From assembly GCA_022781505.1 (NCBI GenBank), contig JALETK010000176.1:1-37649 (forward strand): a stretch of 37,649 bases of DNA. The letters run 5' to 3'. Both the position numbers and the translations under genes were made by a program. Of this stretch, positions 22,459 through 29,675 are shown one piece after another. Source of the DNA: Clostridiales bacterium. GTDB taxonomy: Bacteria > Bacillota > Clostridia > Oscillospirales > Oscillospiraceae. The stretch's first letter is position 1; each line of letters begins with the position of its first letter. Below the pieces are notes generated by a model. It saw nothing but the letters and a program-made list of their open reading frames with translations, was not told the DNA's origin and ran no database searches.

Positions 22459-22698
22459 TTGGCAACCATTCGTCCCAGCTCCGATCTGCGGAACCGTTAT
22501 AATGAGATTTCCGATTTCTGCCACCGGAACAATGAGCCTGTTTTTATCACCAAAAATGGCGTCGGTGATTTGGTGGTTCTGTCCAATGAGGCATATGAGC
22601 AGCTGTGCGGGAAGCGCCGTGCATGTATTCCGTATCCTGTACAACCGGCGGGAATGGCGAACTTTGATTTAGAAAACAGCAGTGGCTGCCTATGGTGA
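22459..22698 (+). CDS. Phd/YefM-family antitoxin, probably altered at the C-terminus, without a toxin
   Basis: An antitoxin of about 79 residues. The N-terminal part (ATIRPSSDLRNRYNEISDFCHRNNEPVFITKNGVGDLVVLSNEAYEQL) is a textbook Phd/YefM DNA-binding domain. I place the start at TTG 22459, which follows GCGGGGG and gives the family-typical start; the ATG at 22429 overlaps the -10 box and cannot be used from this promoter. After YEQL the sequence no longer resembles the toxin-binding helix of YefM, and the last codons run into a hairpin. No RelE/YoeB-type toxin follows; a group II intron relic does. It is either a solitary regulator or the remnant of a toxin-antitoxin pair. Confidence 0.75.
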   Translation: MATIRPSSDLRNRYNEISDFCHRNNEPVFITKNGVGDLVVLSNEAYEQLCGKRRACIPYPVQPAGMANFDLENSSGCLW

Positions 22699-22717
22699 CA
22701 GCCACTGCTGCTTCTAT
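22677..22717 (+). terminator. Hairpin at the 3' end of the antitoxin gene and intron insertion point
   Basis: CAGCAGTGGCTG (22677-22688) and CAGCCACTGCTG (22699-22710) form a perfect 12-bp stem with a 10-base loop, followed by CTTCTAT. The stop codon of the antitoxin lies in the loop. The group II intron begins at the next base, consistent with the known preference of some bacterial group II introns for sites just after terminator hairpins. Confidence 0.65.
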
Positions 22718-23147
22718 GTGCGCCCAGTGAGCGCACGTTCTATAGGGTGAAAGTCCCGAATCCGCCCGGTAGCGGGAAGGATTAGCCAAAGGCAAGGGTG
22801 TCCGTCGTGAGGCGGAATCTGAAGAAAGCCGGATTTTGGGTATTAAGATGCTATATCTGGAAACAATGGAAGAAACCAGGAAAGAGGGCGAAGAGCCTGA
22901 TGCAACTTGGGATACCGGAATGGCAGGCATGGGCGGTGAGCAATTGTCGGAAAGCCTATTGGCACATGGCGAAGAATGGCCATGTGCAAAGGGCAATCTC
23001 AAGAGAAAAGCTCGCACAGCGAGGATACAAAAGTATCCTCGAGCTGTACGAGCGAGCACTTATGCGATTGAACCGCCGTGTACCGAACGGTACGCACGGT
23101 GGTGTGGGAGGTCGGTCACTCAAATAATGGGTGACCTCCTACCCGAT
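22718..23147 (+). mobile_element. Degenerate, internally deleted group II intron
   Basis: The 5' end GTGCGCCC and the stretch GGGTGAAAGTCCCGAAT ... GTCGTGAGGCGGAATCTGAAG are recognisable domain I sequence. The 3' end has domain V (23072-23103: ACCGCCGTG-TACC, GAAC loop, GGTA, two-base CG bulge, CACGGTGGT) and a domain VI hairpin ending CTACCCGAT. Full introns with a maturase are about 2 kb or more; this copy is 430 bp, having lost the rest of domains I-IV and most of the reverse transcriptase. It cannot be autonomous and probably does not splice. Confidence 0.85.
22834..23127 (+). pseudogene. C-terminal remnant of group II intron reverse transcriptase/maturase
   Basis: The reading frame from about 22834 encodes LRCYIWKQWKKPGKRAKSL followed by GIPEWQAWAVSNCRKAYWHMA, the thumb/maturase (domain X) end of a group II intron-encoded protein, then runs on through domain V until a stop at 23127. 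The finger and palm reverse-transcriptase motifs, including YADD, are missing. The frame happens to stay open upstream into ribozyme sequence, which makes it look like a 109-residue gene. Confidence 0.85.
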
Positions 23148-23193
23148 TCCGCTAAGTCTTTCTCCTATTTTTGTTGGTGCAGCAGTATATAGC

Positions 23194-23874
23194 CTATTGG
23201 GCCCTCTCCACCTGGCAGACCGTCAGCCGCTTTTCCTCCACCCGGAAGCGGATGTTGAAGCCGCCGAAGGTGAGGCCGTAGATTCGTGCCGGGTCGTGCT
23301 GATAAGAGGGTCGGGGGTCGTGGGCCAGTACCCCCAGAAGTCCCCCGCGCAAATGCTCCGGAACTTGCTCCAGCAGGGCAGGGGGGAAGTCCACCTCCAG
23401 AAGGAAGTCCCCGGCTCCGTCGGTAAAGCCGCCCAGGGCCTCCGGATGGCTGTCCGCGTAGGGAACATAGGGCTTGATGTCAAAAACCGGGGTTCCATCC
23501 AGGAGATCCGCCCCGGCGATTACCAGCACCGGCCCCTCCGGTGTGTTGGGCTGCACCTCCACCAGGCGGACGCAGGAGAGCCCCACGGGATTGGGCCGGA
23601 AGGGGGAGCGGGTGGCGAAGACGCCCATGCGCTGATTTCCCCCCAGCCGGGGAGGCCGCACCGTGGGGGACCAGCCCTCGTTGGCGGAGAAATTCCAGAT
23701 CAGCCAGAGGTGGGAGAAGCCCTCCAGCCCCCGGAGCATGTCCGGATTCCGATACGCCGGTTCAAACACCACCCGGGCCCGAAGCTCCGGCACCAGGCCC
23801 GATTGCCGGGGAATCCCAAACTTCCCGGAAAAATCACTCCGAACTCTGGCAATCACATCCATTGTCACTTGCAT
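23194..23874 (-). CDS. trmO: tRNA (N6-threonylcarbamoyladenosine(37)-N6)-methyltransferase TrmO
   Basis: A 226-residue TrmO/TsaA (UPF0066) protein, which uses S-adenosylmethionine to methylate t6A at position 37 of certain tRNAs. Family landmarks visible: the start VTMDVIARVRSDFSGKFGIPRQSGLVPELRARVVFEP, then LRGLEGFSHLWLIWNFS, then RMGVFATRSPFRPNPVGLSCVRL, followed by LDGTPVFDIKPYVPYAD. The C-terminal extension (DPARIYGLTFGGFNIRFRVEEKRLTV) corresponds to the small second domain of bacterial TrmO. An AGGAAGTGG site precedes the ATG, and a consensus promoter lies upstream, divergent from an ABC transporter operon. Confidence 0.93.
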   Translation of the reverse strand: MQVTMDVIARVRSDFSGKFGIPRQSGLVPELRARVVFEPAYRNPDMLRGLEGFSHLWLIWNFSANEGWSPTVRPPRLGGNQRMGVFATRSPFRPNPVGLSCVRLVEVQPNTPEGPVLVIAGADLLDGTPVFDIKPYVPYADSHPEALGGFTDGAGDFLLEVDFPPALLEQVPEHLRGGLLGVLAHDPRPSYQHDPARIYGLTFGGFNIRFRVEEKRLTVCQVERAQ

Positions 23875-23906
23875 CTCGTTCCACTTCCTGTTTGATGGTT
23901 TCCTTC

Positions 23907-23935
23907 AGTATAGTGGCCCAATCCCCAAATGTCAA
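23907..23935 (-). promoter_or_regulatory. Sigma-A promoter for trmO
   Basis: Minus strand TTGACA (23930-23935), 17-bp spacer, TATACT (23907-23912), near-consensus. It lies about 33 bases from the trmO start. Confidence 0.8.
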
Positions 23936-23967
23936 TCCCGCCACAGGCTGGGCTGTGTGGCAGAAAT

Positions 23968-24021
23968 GTGACAAAACTGTCACCCAATTGTCACGCAGGG
24001 GCGTGAAAAATCTGGTATACT
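23968..24021 (+). promoter_or_regulatory. BceR-like operator and extended -10 promoter for the exporter operon
   Basis: A perfect inverted repeat GTGACA-AAAC-TGTCAC (23968-23983) is followed by a third half-site TGTCAC (23989-23994) exactly 11 bp after the second. An extended -10, TGG-TATACT (24013-24021), starts 18 bp after that half-site. The TGACA-N4-TGTCA core fits the TNACA-N4-TGTNA pattern described for BceR-type regulators, with the third half-site occupying the -35 region. Binding by the BceR-like protein of this window is inference. Confidence 0.65.
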
Positions 24022-24051
24022 GCAGGTATCAAATACAAAGGAGCGAGCAAT

Positions 24052-24735
24052 ATGGAAATGCTTCGGGTGGAGAACCTGACAAAGATATATGGCACGGGGG
24101 AGAACCAGGTCAGGGCCCTGGATGGAGTCTCCTTCTCTGTGGAGAAGGGGCAGTTTGTGTCCATCATCGGCCCCTCCGGCTCCGGGAAGAGCACCCTTCT
24201 GCACATTCTGGGGGGCGTGGACCGGCCCACCGGGGGGAAGGTCTTCGTAAACGGCCAGGATGTGTACGCCAGAAACGAGGATCAGCTGGCCATCTTCCGC
24301 CGCCGGGAGGTGGGGCTCATCTACCAGTTTTACAATCTGATTCCCGTCCTCAACGTGGAGGAGAACATCACCCTCCCGGTGCTGATGGACGGCAGGCCGG
24401 TGAACCGGGACCGGCTCCATGAGATGCTGGACACCCTGGGTCTCCGGGGCCGGGAGAGGGCCCTTCCCAACCAGCTTTCAGGAGGGCAGCAGCAGCGGGT
24501 GTCCATCGGCCGGGCCCTCATGAACGCCCCGGCGGTGGTGCTGGCGGACGAGCCCACGGGCAATCTGGACTCCAAAAACAGCCAGGACATTGTGGAGCTC
24601 CTCCGCTTCTCCAACCGCCGGTATAACCAGACCCTGATTGTCATCACCCACGACGAGTCCATCGCCCTCCAGGCCGACCGGATTATGGCCATTGAGGACG
24701 GCAAAATCATCCGGGACGAGGTGATTCGGGGATGA
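24052..24735 (+). CDS. ABC transporter ATP-binding protein (MacB/LolD-like)
   Basis: A 227-residue ATPase of the exporter class associated with FtsX-type permeases. Walker A is GPSGSGKST, the Q-loop region is IYQFYNLIPVLNVEEN, the signature is LSGGQQQR, Walker B is VVLADEPTGNLD and the switch His is in VITHDES. An AAAGGAG site precedes the ATG. It overlaps the permease gene by ATGA. The promoter carries a response-regulator-type inverted repeat, so expression is probably induced by envelope stress. Confidence 0.95.
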   Translation: MEMLRVENLTKIYGTGENQVRALDGVSFSVEKGQFVSIIGPSGSGKSTLLHILGGVDRPTGGKVFVNGQDVYARNEDQLAIFRRREVGLIYQFYNLIPVLNVEENITLPVLMDGRPVNRDRLHEMLDTLGLRGRERALPNQLSGGQQQRVSIGRALMNAPAVVLADEPTGNLDSKNSQDIVELLRFSNRRYNQTLIVITHDESIALQADRIMAIEDGKIIRDEVIRG

Positions 24736-27437
24736 ACGTCTTTTACAAAGCCACCCTGGCCACCATGAGGAAAAACCGGGTGCGAACCCTGGTGACCATC
24801 CTGGGTGTGATTCTCTCGGCGGCCATGGTCTGCGCCGTGACCACCATCGTCTCCAGCCTCCGGGGCTTCTATCAGGACTACGCCATATATGATTCCGGCG
24901 ACTGGTATTCCATGGTCTCGGAGGCAGACGGGGCCCTTCGGGAGCGCCTGTCCCATGACAGCAGAGTTTCCCAGGTGGCTTCTGCCCAGATTCTGGGCTA
25001 CGCCCAAAGTGAGAGCAGGAACGAGGACAAGCCCTATATCTACCTCCTGGGGGCGGACGAGACCTTCTTCTCCGCCATGCCCATTCACTACACCGGCAGC
25101 CTCCCCCAGAACCCCGGAGAGCTTCTGGTGCCGGAGCACTACATCTCCCTGGGAAACGGCGGGGCCAACGTCCAGCTGGGAGACACCCTGACACTGTCCC
25201 TGGGGGAGCGAACCTCAGAGGGCTTTTCCCTGAACCAGGACAACCCCTACACGGAAGAGGAGGCTCTGGAAGTCCGAACCACTGCCGTCTATACCGTGGT
25301 GGGCTTCTATGAGCGCCCGGACTTTGAGGACTATTCCGCCCCGGGTTACACCTTCCTTACGGTGCCCGAGGCGGAGGGCCCCCAGCGCTACACCCTCTAT
25401 TATAAAACCGCCCGGGCGGATGATTTGCAGCAGGTGATGACGGACTATAACCTTTTGGATGAGAAGCAGAACTGGAATCTCCTGGCGGCCCAGGGCAGCT
25501 TTCGGTATGACAACTTCTACCGGGTGCTCAACGGCTTTGCCACCATTTTAATTGTTCTCATTATGGTGGGCTCCGTGTCCCTCATTTACAGCGCCTTTTC
25601 CATCTCCGTATCTGAGCGCACCCGGCAGTTCGGCCTCCTGCGCTCCGTGGGCGCCACCCGGAAGCAGCTGCGGCGGTCCGTGTTTTTTGAGGCGGCGGTG
25701 GTCTCCGCCCTGGGCATCCCCATAGGCGTGGCCTGCGGCATCGGGGGCATTGGGGTGACACTGGCCCTCCTGGAGGAGAAATTCCGGAGCGTCTTCTCCT
25801 CGGAGGTTCCTGTCCGGCTCCATGTGTCCTGGATTGCCGTGGCTGCGGCGGTGCTGGTGTCCCTCATTACCGTGGCCGTCTCCGTGTGGATTCCCGCCAA
25901 GCGGGCTACCCGGGTCACCGCCATGGAGGCCATCCGCCAGAGCCGGGAGATTCGGGGCGGGGAGCGGGATGTGAAGGTCTCCCGGCTGACCCGGAAGCTC
26001 TTCGGCCTGGAGGGTACCCTGGCCAAGAAGTACTTCCGCCGGAGCCGGAGCCGCTACCGGGCCACGGTGGTCTCCCTGACCCTCAGCGTGGCCCTGTTCA
26101 TCTCCGCCAGCACCTTCTGTATGTATCTCACGGATACGGTGGACAATACCATGTCCCAGAGCAATTATGACGTGTGCTGTTACCTGGATGGGACGAACCC
26201 GGAGGAGGTCTTTCCTGCGCTCCTGGAGGCCAGGGGGGTCATCCAGGGTACTTACCTCCAGGAGACCTGGCAGGTGATCCTGGTGAGCCCGGAGCAGCTG
26301 GACGGGAGCTTTGTGGAGTTTCTCCGGAAGTCGGAGCAGCCTGGCACCGTTTTGGAGACGGAGGACATTCCCACGGAGCTTTTGGACGGGGACACGCCCA
26401 TTGCCCTCCGGGCCAGAGTCTGCTATGTGGATGACCAGTCCTACCGGGCCTTCCTGGAGCGCCAGGGCCTGGGCGCATCCTTGTATCTGGACGCGGAAAA
26501 TCCGCTGCCCCTGGTGTACAGCCGGGGAACCGGCGTGTACTATGTCTGGGACGGCCAGAGCAGCCAACGGCTGACCTGCGGCTATCGGGTTCTGAAAGCA
26601 TCTGCCGGTGAGGTTCAGGCCCGGGTGGAGCAGACGCCGGAGGGATATTATTACAGCGAGACCAGAAACTGGTCTTTCAACCTGGAAACCGGAGAGGAGA
26701 CGGCGGGGCCGGCTGTGGATTCCTTCTATAATCCGGAGACGGAGGAAACCCTGTATCTTCCCACCCGGTCAGAGCCACTCCCCCTGGGCGCCCATGTGAC
26801 AGAGGTTCCCATAGGCGTGGACGAAGACGGCGCCGGTTGCATCCTCCTGTACCCCTACAGCGCCGCTCCGGCAGAGAGCCTCAACAGCGTCACCGCCTGC
26901 TTCACCTCCTCCAACCACCGGGAGACCACCGAGGATCTGGAGAAGCTGCTCCTGGAAAAGGGCCTGTACACCGGAACCCATCAGGTCTATGACGTCCGGG
27001 CTTCCGAGTCCACGGAGCGCAGCATGATTGTAATCATCAATGTCTTCTCCTATGGCTTCATTGCCCTTATTTCCCTGATCTCCGCAGCCAACGTGTTCAA
27101 CACCATCTCCACCAATGTGGCCCTGCGCCGCCGGGAGTTCGCCATGCTCCGCTCCGTGGGCATGACCCGGGGCGGCCTCAACCGGATGATGAACTACGAG
27201 TGTCTGCTCTACGGCCTCCGGTCCCTGGCCTTTGGCCTTCCCCTGGCGGGGCTCATGTCCCTGTGGATTTACAAGACCGCTCTGGGAGCCACGGAGGAGA
27301 CCTTCCGACTCCCCTGGACTTCTATCGCTGTGGCGGTGTGCAGCGTCTTTGTGGTGGTGTTTGTCACCATGGTCTACGCCATGAGAAAAATCAAGCGGGA
27401 GAACCCCATCGACGCCCTGAAAAACGAGAACATCTGA
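24732..27437 (+). CDS. Large FtsX-family ABC transporter permease
   Basis: A 901-residue permease. One N-terminal helix (TLVTILGVILSAAMVCAVTTIV), a soluble region of about 230 residues, then a first FtsX core with three helices and the SERTRQFGLLRSVGATRKQLRRSVFFEA signature. A second helix/soluble unit follows (VSLTLSVALFISASTF, then about 300 extracellular residues) and ends with a second FtsX core (RRREFAMLRSVGMTRGGLNRMMNYE). The duplicated layout differs from BceB and from single-domain MacB permeases. The substrate is unknown; peptides or cell-wall-active compounds are the usual guess for the family. It is coupled to the ATPase upstream. No clear terminator follows. Confidence 0.92.
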   Translation: MNVFYKATLATMRKNRVRTLVTILGVILSAAMVCAVTTIVSSLRGFYQDYAIYDSGDWYSMVSEADGALRERLSHDSRVSQVASAQILGYAQSESRNEDKPYIYLLGADETFFSAMPIHYTGSLPQNPGELLVPEHYISLGNGGANVQLGDTLTLSLGERTSEGFSLNQDNPYTEEEALEVRTTAVYTVVGFYERPDFEDYSAPGYTFLTVPEAEGPQRYTLYYKTARADDLQQVMTDYNLLDEKQNWNLLAAQGSFRYDNFYRVLNGFATILIVLIMVGSVSLIYSAFSISVSERTRQFGLLRSVGATRKQLRRSVFFEAAVVSALGIPIGVACGIGGIGVTLALLEEKFRSVFSSEVPVRLHVSWIAVAAAVLVSLITVAVSVWIPAKRATRVTAMEAIRQSREIRGGERDVKVSRLTRKLFGLEGTLAKKYFRRSRSRYRATVVSLTLSVALFISASTFCMYLTDTVDNTMSQSNYDVCCYLDGTNPEEVFPALLEARGVIQGTYLQETWQVILVSPEQLDGSFVEFLRKSEQPGTVLETEDIPTELLDGDTPIALRARVCYVDDQSYRAFLERQGLGASLYLDAENPLPLVYSRGTGVYYVWDGQSSQRLTCGYRVLKASAGEVQARVEQTPEGYYYSETRNWSFNLETGEETAGPAVDSFYNPETEETLYLPTRSEPLPLGAHVTEVPIGVDEDGAGCILLYPYSAAPAESLNSVTACFTSSNHRETTEDLEKLLLEKGLYTGTHQVYDVRASESTERSMIVIINVFSYGFIALISLISAANVFNTISTNVALRRREFAMLRSVGMTRGGLNRMMNYECLLYGLRSLAFGLPLAGLMSLWIYKTALGATEETFRLPWTSIAVAVCSVFVVVFVTMVYAMRKIKRENPIDALKNENI

Positions 27438-27481
27438 ACCTCAGCCCACCTTGAATCGGGGAGCGCTCCGGAGAACATACC

Positions 27482-27618
27482 GTAGGGGAGGGTCATGACC
27501 CTCCCTGGCACTTGCCGGAACCCGGGCGCTTCCAATCCCTCCTGCAAGGGCTGGTGCCTCAGAACGAAGCTGCCAATCAGACTTGCTGCTGCCCGGGAGG
27601 GTCATGACCCTCCCCTAC
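27482..27618. repeat. 137-bp element bounded by 24-bp inverted repeats
   Basis: The 24-base ends at 27482-27505 and 27595-27618 are perfect reverse complements, starting GTAGGGGAGGG and containing the internally palindromic GGGAGGGTCATGACCCTCCC. The interior codes for nothing recognisable. It fills most of the 325-bp gap before spoIVA; the remainder (27619-27762) contains only the leader of spoIVA. It resembles a MITE or REP-type unit. Confidence 0.8.
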
Positions 27619-27762
27619 AGACACACCATCAAACCTGCCTCCCTCCGGTTCTAGTCCGCGCTTCCGGGACATACCCTTGTGGTAAGGAAGGTGCCGGAAG
27701 CGGCGCCTCCCAAGCCATGGCAGGAGCGCCCTCCTGCCGAGATTGAAGGAGGCAGAACTGGC

Positions 27763-29238
27763 ATGGAGAAATCCCTATATCAGCAGATTGCGGCCCGAAC
27801 CGGGGGCGACATCTATGTGGGGGTGGTGGGGCCCGTGCGGACGGGAAAGTCCACCCTCATCAAGCGAATTATGGAGGAGCTGGTGATTCCCAACATTTCC
27901 GACCTCTACCGGAAGGAGCGGGCCCGGGATGAGCTGCCCCAGAGCGGCTCCGGCAAGACCATCATGACCTCGGAGCCCAAGTTTGTGCCCGAGGAGGCGG
28001 TGGAGATCAGTCCCGACGGCACGGCGAAGCTCCGGGTGCGGATGATTGACTCCGTGGGCTATATGGTGGAGGGAGCCGTGGGAGCCATGGAGAACGGGGC
28101 GCCCAGGATGGTGACCACTCCCTGGTATGACCACGAAATTCCCATGACCGAGGCGGCGGAGCTGGGCACCAAAAAGGTCATGGAGGAGCACTGCTCCATC
28201 GGCCTGGTGGTGACCACCGACGGCACCGTCACGGATATTCCCCGGGGGGACTATGAGCAGGCGGAGGCCCGGGCGGTGGCGGATATGAAGGCCACAGGGA
28301 AGCCCTTTGTGGTGGTGGTCAACAGCCGGGAGCCTCAAAGCGCCCAGGCCCAGGCTCTGTGTGCCAGGCTCCGGGAGACCTGGGGCGTGGGGGTATACGC
28401 CGCCGACTGCCTGACCCTCACGGCGGGGCAGATCGGGGAGCTTTTGCAGGATCTTCTCTACGCCTTCCCCATGGGAGAGCTGCGGGTGTTCCTGCCCAGA
28501 TGGATGGACGCCCTGGAGTTTGACAACCCGGTGAAGGCCGCCCTCTATGACGGTCTGGCCGCCCGGGCGGAGGAGATCGGGGCCCTGTGTCAGGCGAAAA
28601 GCGTCCTGGAGACTTTGACGGAGCTGGAGAACGTGGCGGGGGTGCAGGTGCCCCGGATTGATCTGGGCACGGGGACGGTGTCGTGTACCATTCAGTTCCC
28701 GGAGAGCCTCTATTATGAGATTCTGAGCGACAGAACGGGCTTCTCCATCACCGGGGAGGGGGAGCTCATGGAGCTGCTCACGGAGCTCTCCCGGGTCAAG
28801 CAATCCTATGACAAAATTGCCTCCGCCCTGGAGGAGACCCAGGCCACGGGCTACGGCGTGGTGATGCCCACCCGGGGGGAGATGAAGCTGGAGCCGCCTG
28901 AGACCATCCGCAAGGGCGGGGCCTATGGGCTGCGGCTTAAGGCCAGTGCCCCCTCCATCCACATGATGCGGGTGGATCTGGACGCGGAGATCAGCCCCAT
29001 GGTGGGGGATGAGAAGCAGTCCCAGGAGCTGGTGCGGAGCCTCACCCAGCAGTTCGAGACGGACAAGGAACAGCTTTGGGAGAGCAACATTTTCGGAAAA
29101 TCCGTGTATGAGATGGTGAACGACAGCTTCACCACCAAGCTCCGCCGGATGCCCCAGGATGTGCGGGTTAAATTCCGGGGTTCCCTGGGCAGAACCGTCA
29201 ACGAGGGCGCCACGGGAATGATCTGCATCCTGTTCTGA
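27763..29238 (+). CDS. spoIVA: Stage IV sporulation protein A
   Basis: The spore-coat morphogenetic ATPase that polymerises on the forespore surface to build the basement layer of the coat. Its 491 residues match the 492 of the Bacillus subtilis protein. The start MEKSLYQQIAARTGGDIYVGVVGPVRTGKS carries the Walker A motif at about 23-30; further landmarks are RMIDSVGYMVEGA, TTPWYDHEIPMTEAAELGTKKVM and TTDGTVTDIPRGDY. The C-terminal region ends in the conserved GRTVNEGATGMICILF. The ATG at 27763 follows AAGGAGG by 10 bases; the frame is open upstream to 27679 but without conserved sequence. A CATACCCT at 27670-27677 could be a sigma-E -10, but the -35 is poor. Its presence marks the organism as an endospore former. 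Confidence 0.97.
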   Translation: MEKSLYQQIAARTGGDIYVGVVGPVRTGKSTLIKRIMEELVIPNISDLYRKERARDELPQSGSGKTIMTSEPKFVPEEAVEISPDGTAKLRVRMIDSVGYMVEGAVGAMENGAPRMVTTPWYDHEIPMTEAAELGTKKVMEEHCSIGLVVTTDGTVTDIPRGDYEQAEARAVADMKATGKPFVVVVNSREPQSAQAQALCARLRETWGVGVYAADCLTLTAGQIGELLQDLLYAFPMGELRVFLPRWMDALEFDNPVKAALYDGLAARAEEIGALCQAKSVLETLTELENVAGVQVPRIDLGTGTVSCTIQFPESLYYEILSDRTGFSITGEGELMELLTELSRVKQSYDKIASALEETQATGYGVVMPTRGEMKLEPPETIRKGGAYGLRLKASAPSIHMMRVDLDAEISPMVGDEKQSQELVRSLTQQFETDKEQLWESNIFGKSVYEMVNDSFTTKLRRMPQDVRVKFRGSLGRTVNEGATGMICILF

Positions 29239-29270
29239 GCCCTTGGGAAAGAGGTTAAAGAAGGAGCTTT

Positions 29271-29333
29271 ATGAACTCTAAGGTAAATTTAAGGTTCCCA
29301 TGGTACACTGTGATTGTAGGGCGAACAGGATGA
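29271..29333 (+). CDS. Possible 20-residue small protein after spoIVA
   Basis: A short frame with a good AAGGAG site four bases before its ATG, 32 bp after the spoIVA stop. It begins MNSKVNLRFPWYTVIV and ends just before a run of hairpins; its stop codon touches the first one. I recognise no family. It could be a leader or small membrane-associated peptide, or chance. Only the ribosome site and position support it. Confidence 0.3.
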   Translation: MNSKVNLRFPWYTVIVGRTG

Positions 29334-29503
29334 ATCCGGTTCACGGCAATTTGCCGGATTTATTCGGTGCGGCAAATGGCAGGGCTGTCCCTGCCGTGTC
29401 CTCCAGTTTTTGTGTTGCTTCGTCTCTCCATTCATCCGCCGGATCAAGTCCCGGGTCCGGCGGACCAGCCCCAAGGATACCGCCGCAGAATATGCGGCGG
29501 TAT
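29333..29503 (+). ncRNA. Hairpin-rich region, candidate small RNA or structured 3' UTR of spoIVA
   Basis: Four helices follow one another: AATCCGG/CCGGATT (29333-29360, or alternatively CGGCAA/TTGCCG inside it), GGCAGGG/CCCTGCC (29378-29395), TCCGCCGGA/TCCGGCGGA (29435-29464) and the terminator stem (29477-29503). It matches none of the RNA families I can recognise by eye (no RNase P, tmRNA, or clear 6S features). A weak extended -10, TGG-TACACT, lies at about 29301-29309. The remainder of the 29239-29675 gap (29516-29592) shows nothing. Confidence 0.4.
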
Positions 29504-29515
29504 TTCTTTGTCTTG
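29477..29515 (+). terminator. Intrinsic terminator after spoIVA
   Basis: ATACCGCCGCA (29477-29487) and TGCGGCGGTAT (29493-29503) form a perfect 11-bp stem with a 5-base loop followed by TTCTTTGTCTT. Confidence 0.85.
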
Positions 29516-29592
29516 AGGCTGTCTCACATACTGTTGCACCAGGAAAAATTGGAAAAAAATTCGTGATACAGACGCCTGATGCTTCATGGGGA

Positions 29593-29621
29593 TTGCGAAA
29601 CCGGAGGATTTTTGGTATAAT
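29593..29621 (+). promoter_or_regulatory. Sigma-A promoter for the solute-binding lipoprotein gene
   Basis: TTGCGA (29593-29598), 17-bp spacer, TATAAT (29616-29621) with an extended TGG. The start codon is 54 bases downstream. Confidence 0.8.
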
Positions 29622-29675
29622 CTCCAAAACCGGATTATTTCCGGAGGGAAATTAAGAACTGGAGCGTATTAGCTT

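Noticed and set aside
22798-23127. A 109-residue gene call inside the intron relic
   Set aside because: The first part is ribozyme sequence and the end is domain V; only the middle is maturase remnant. Listed as a pseudogene instead.
29271-29333. The start of a phage holin or a disrupted gene
   Set aside because: Only 20 codons with no continuation in other frames; resemblance to holin N-termini is too slight to claim.
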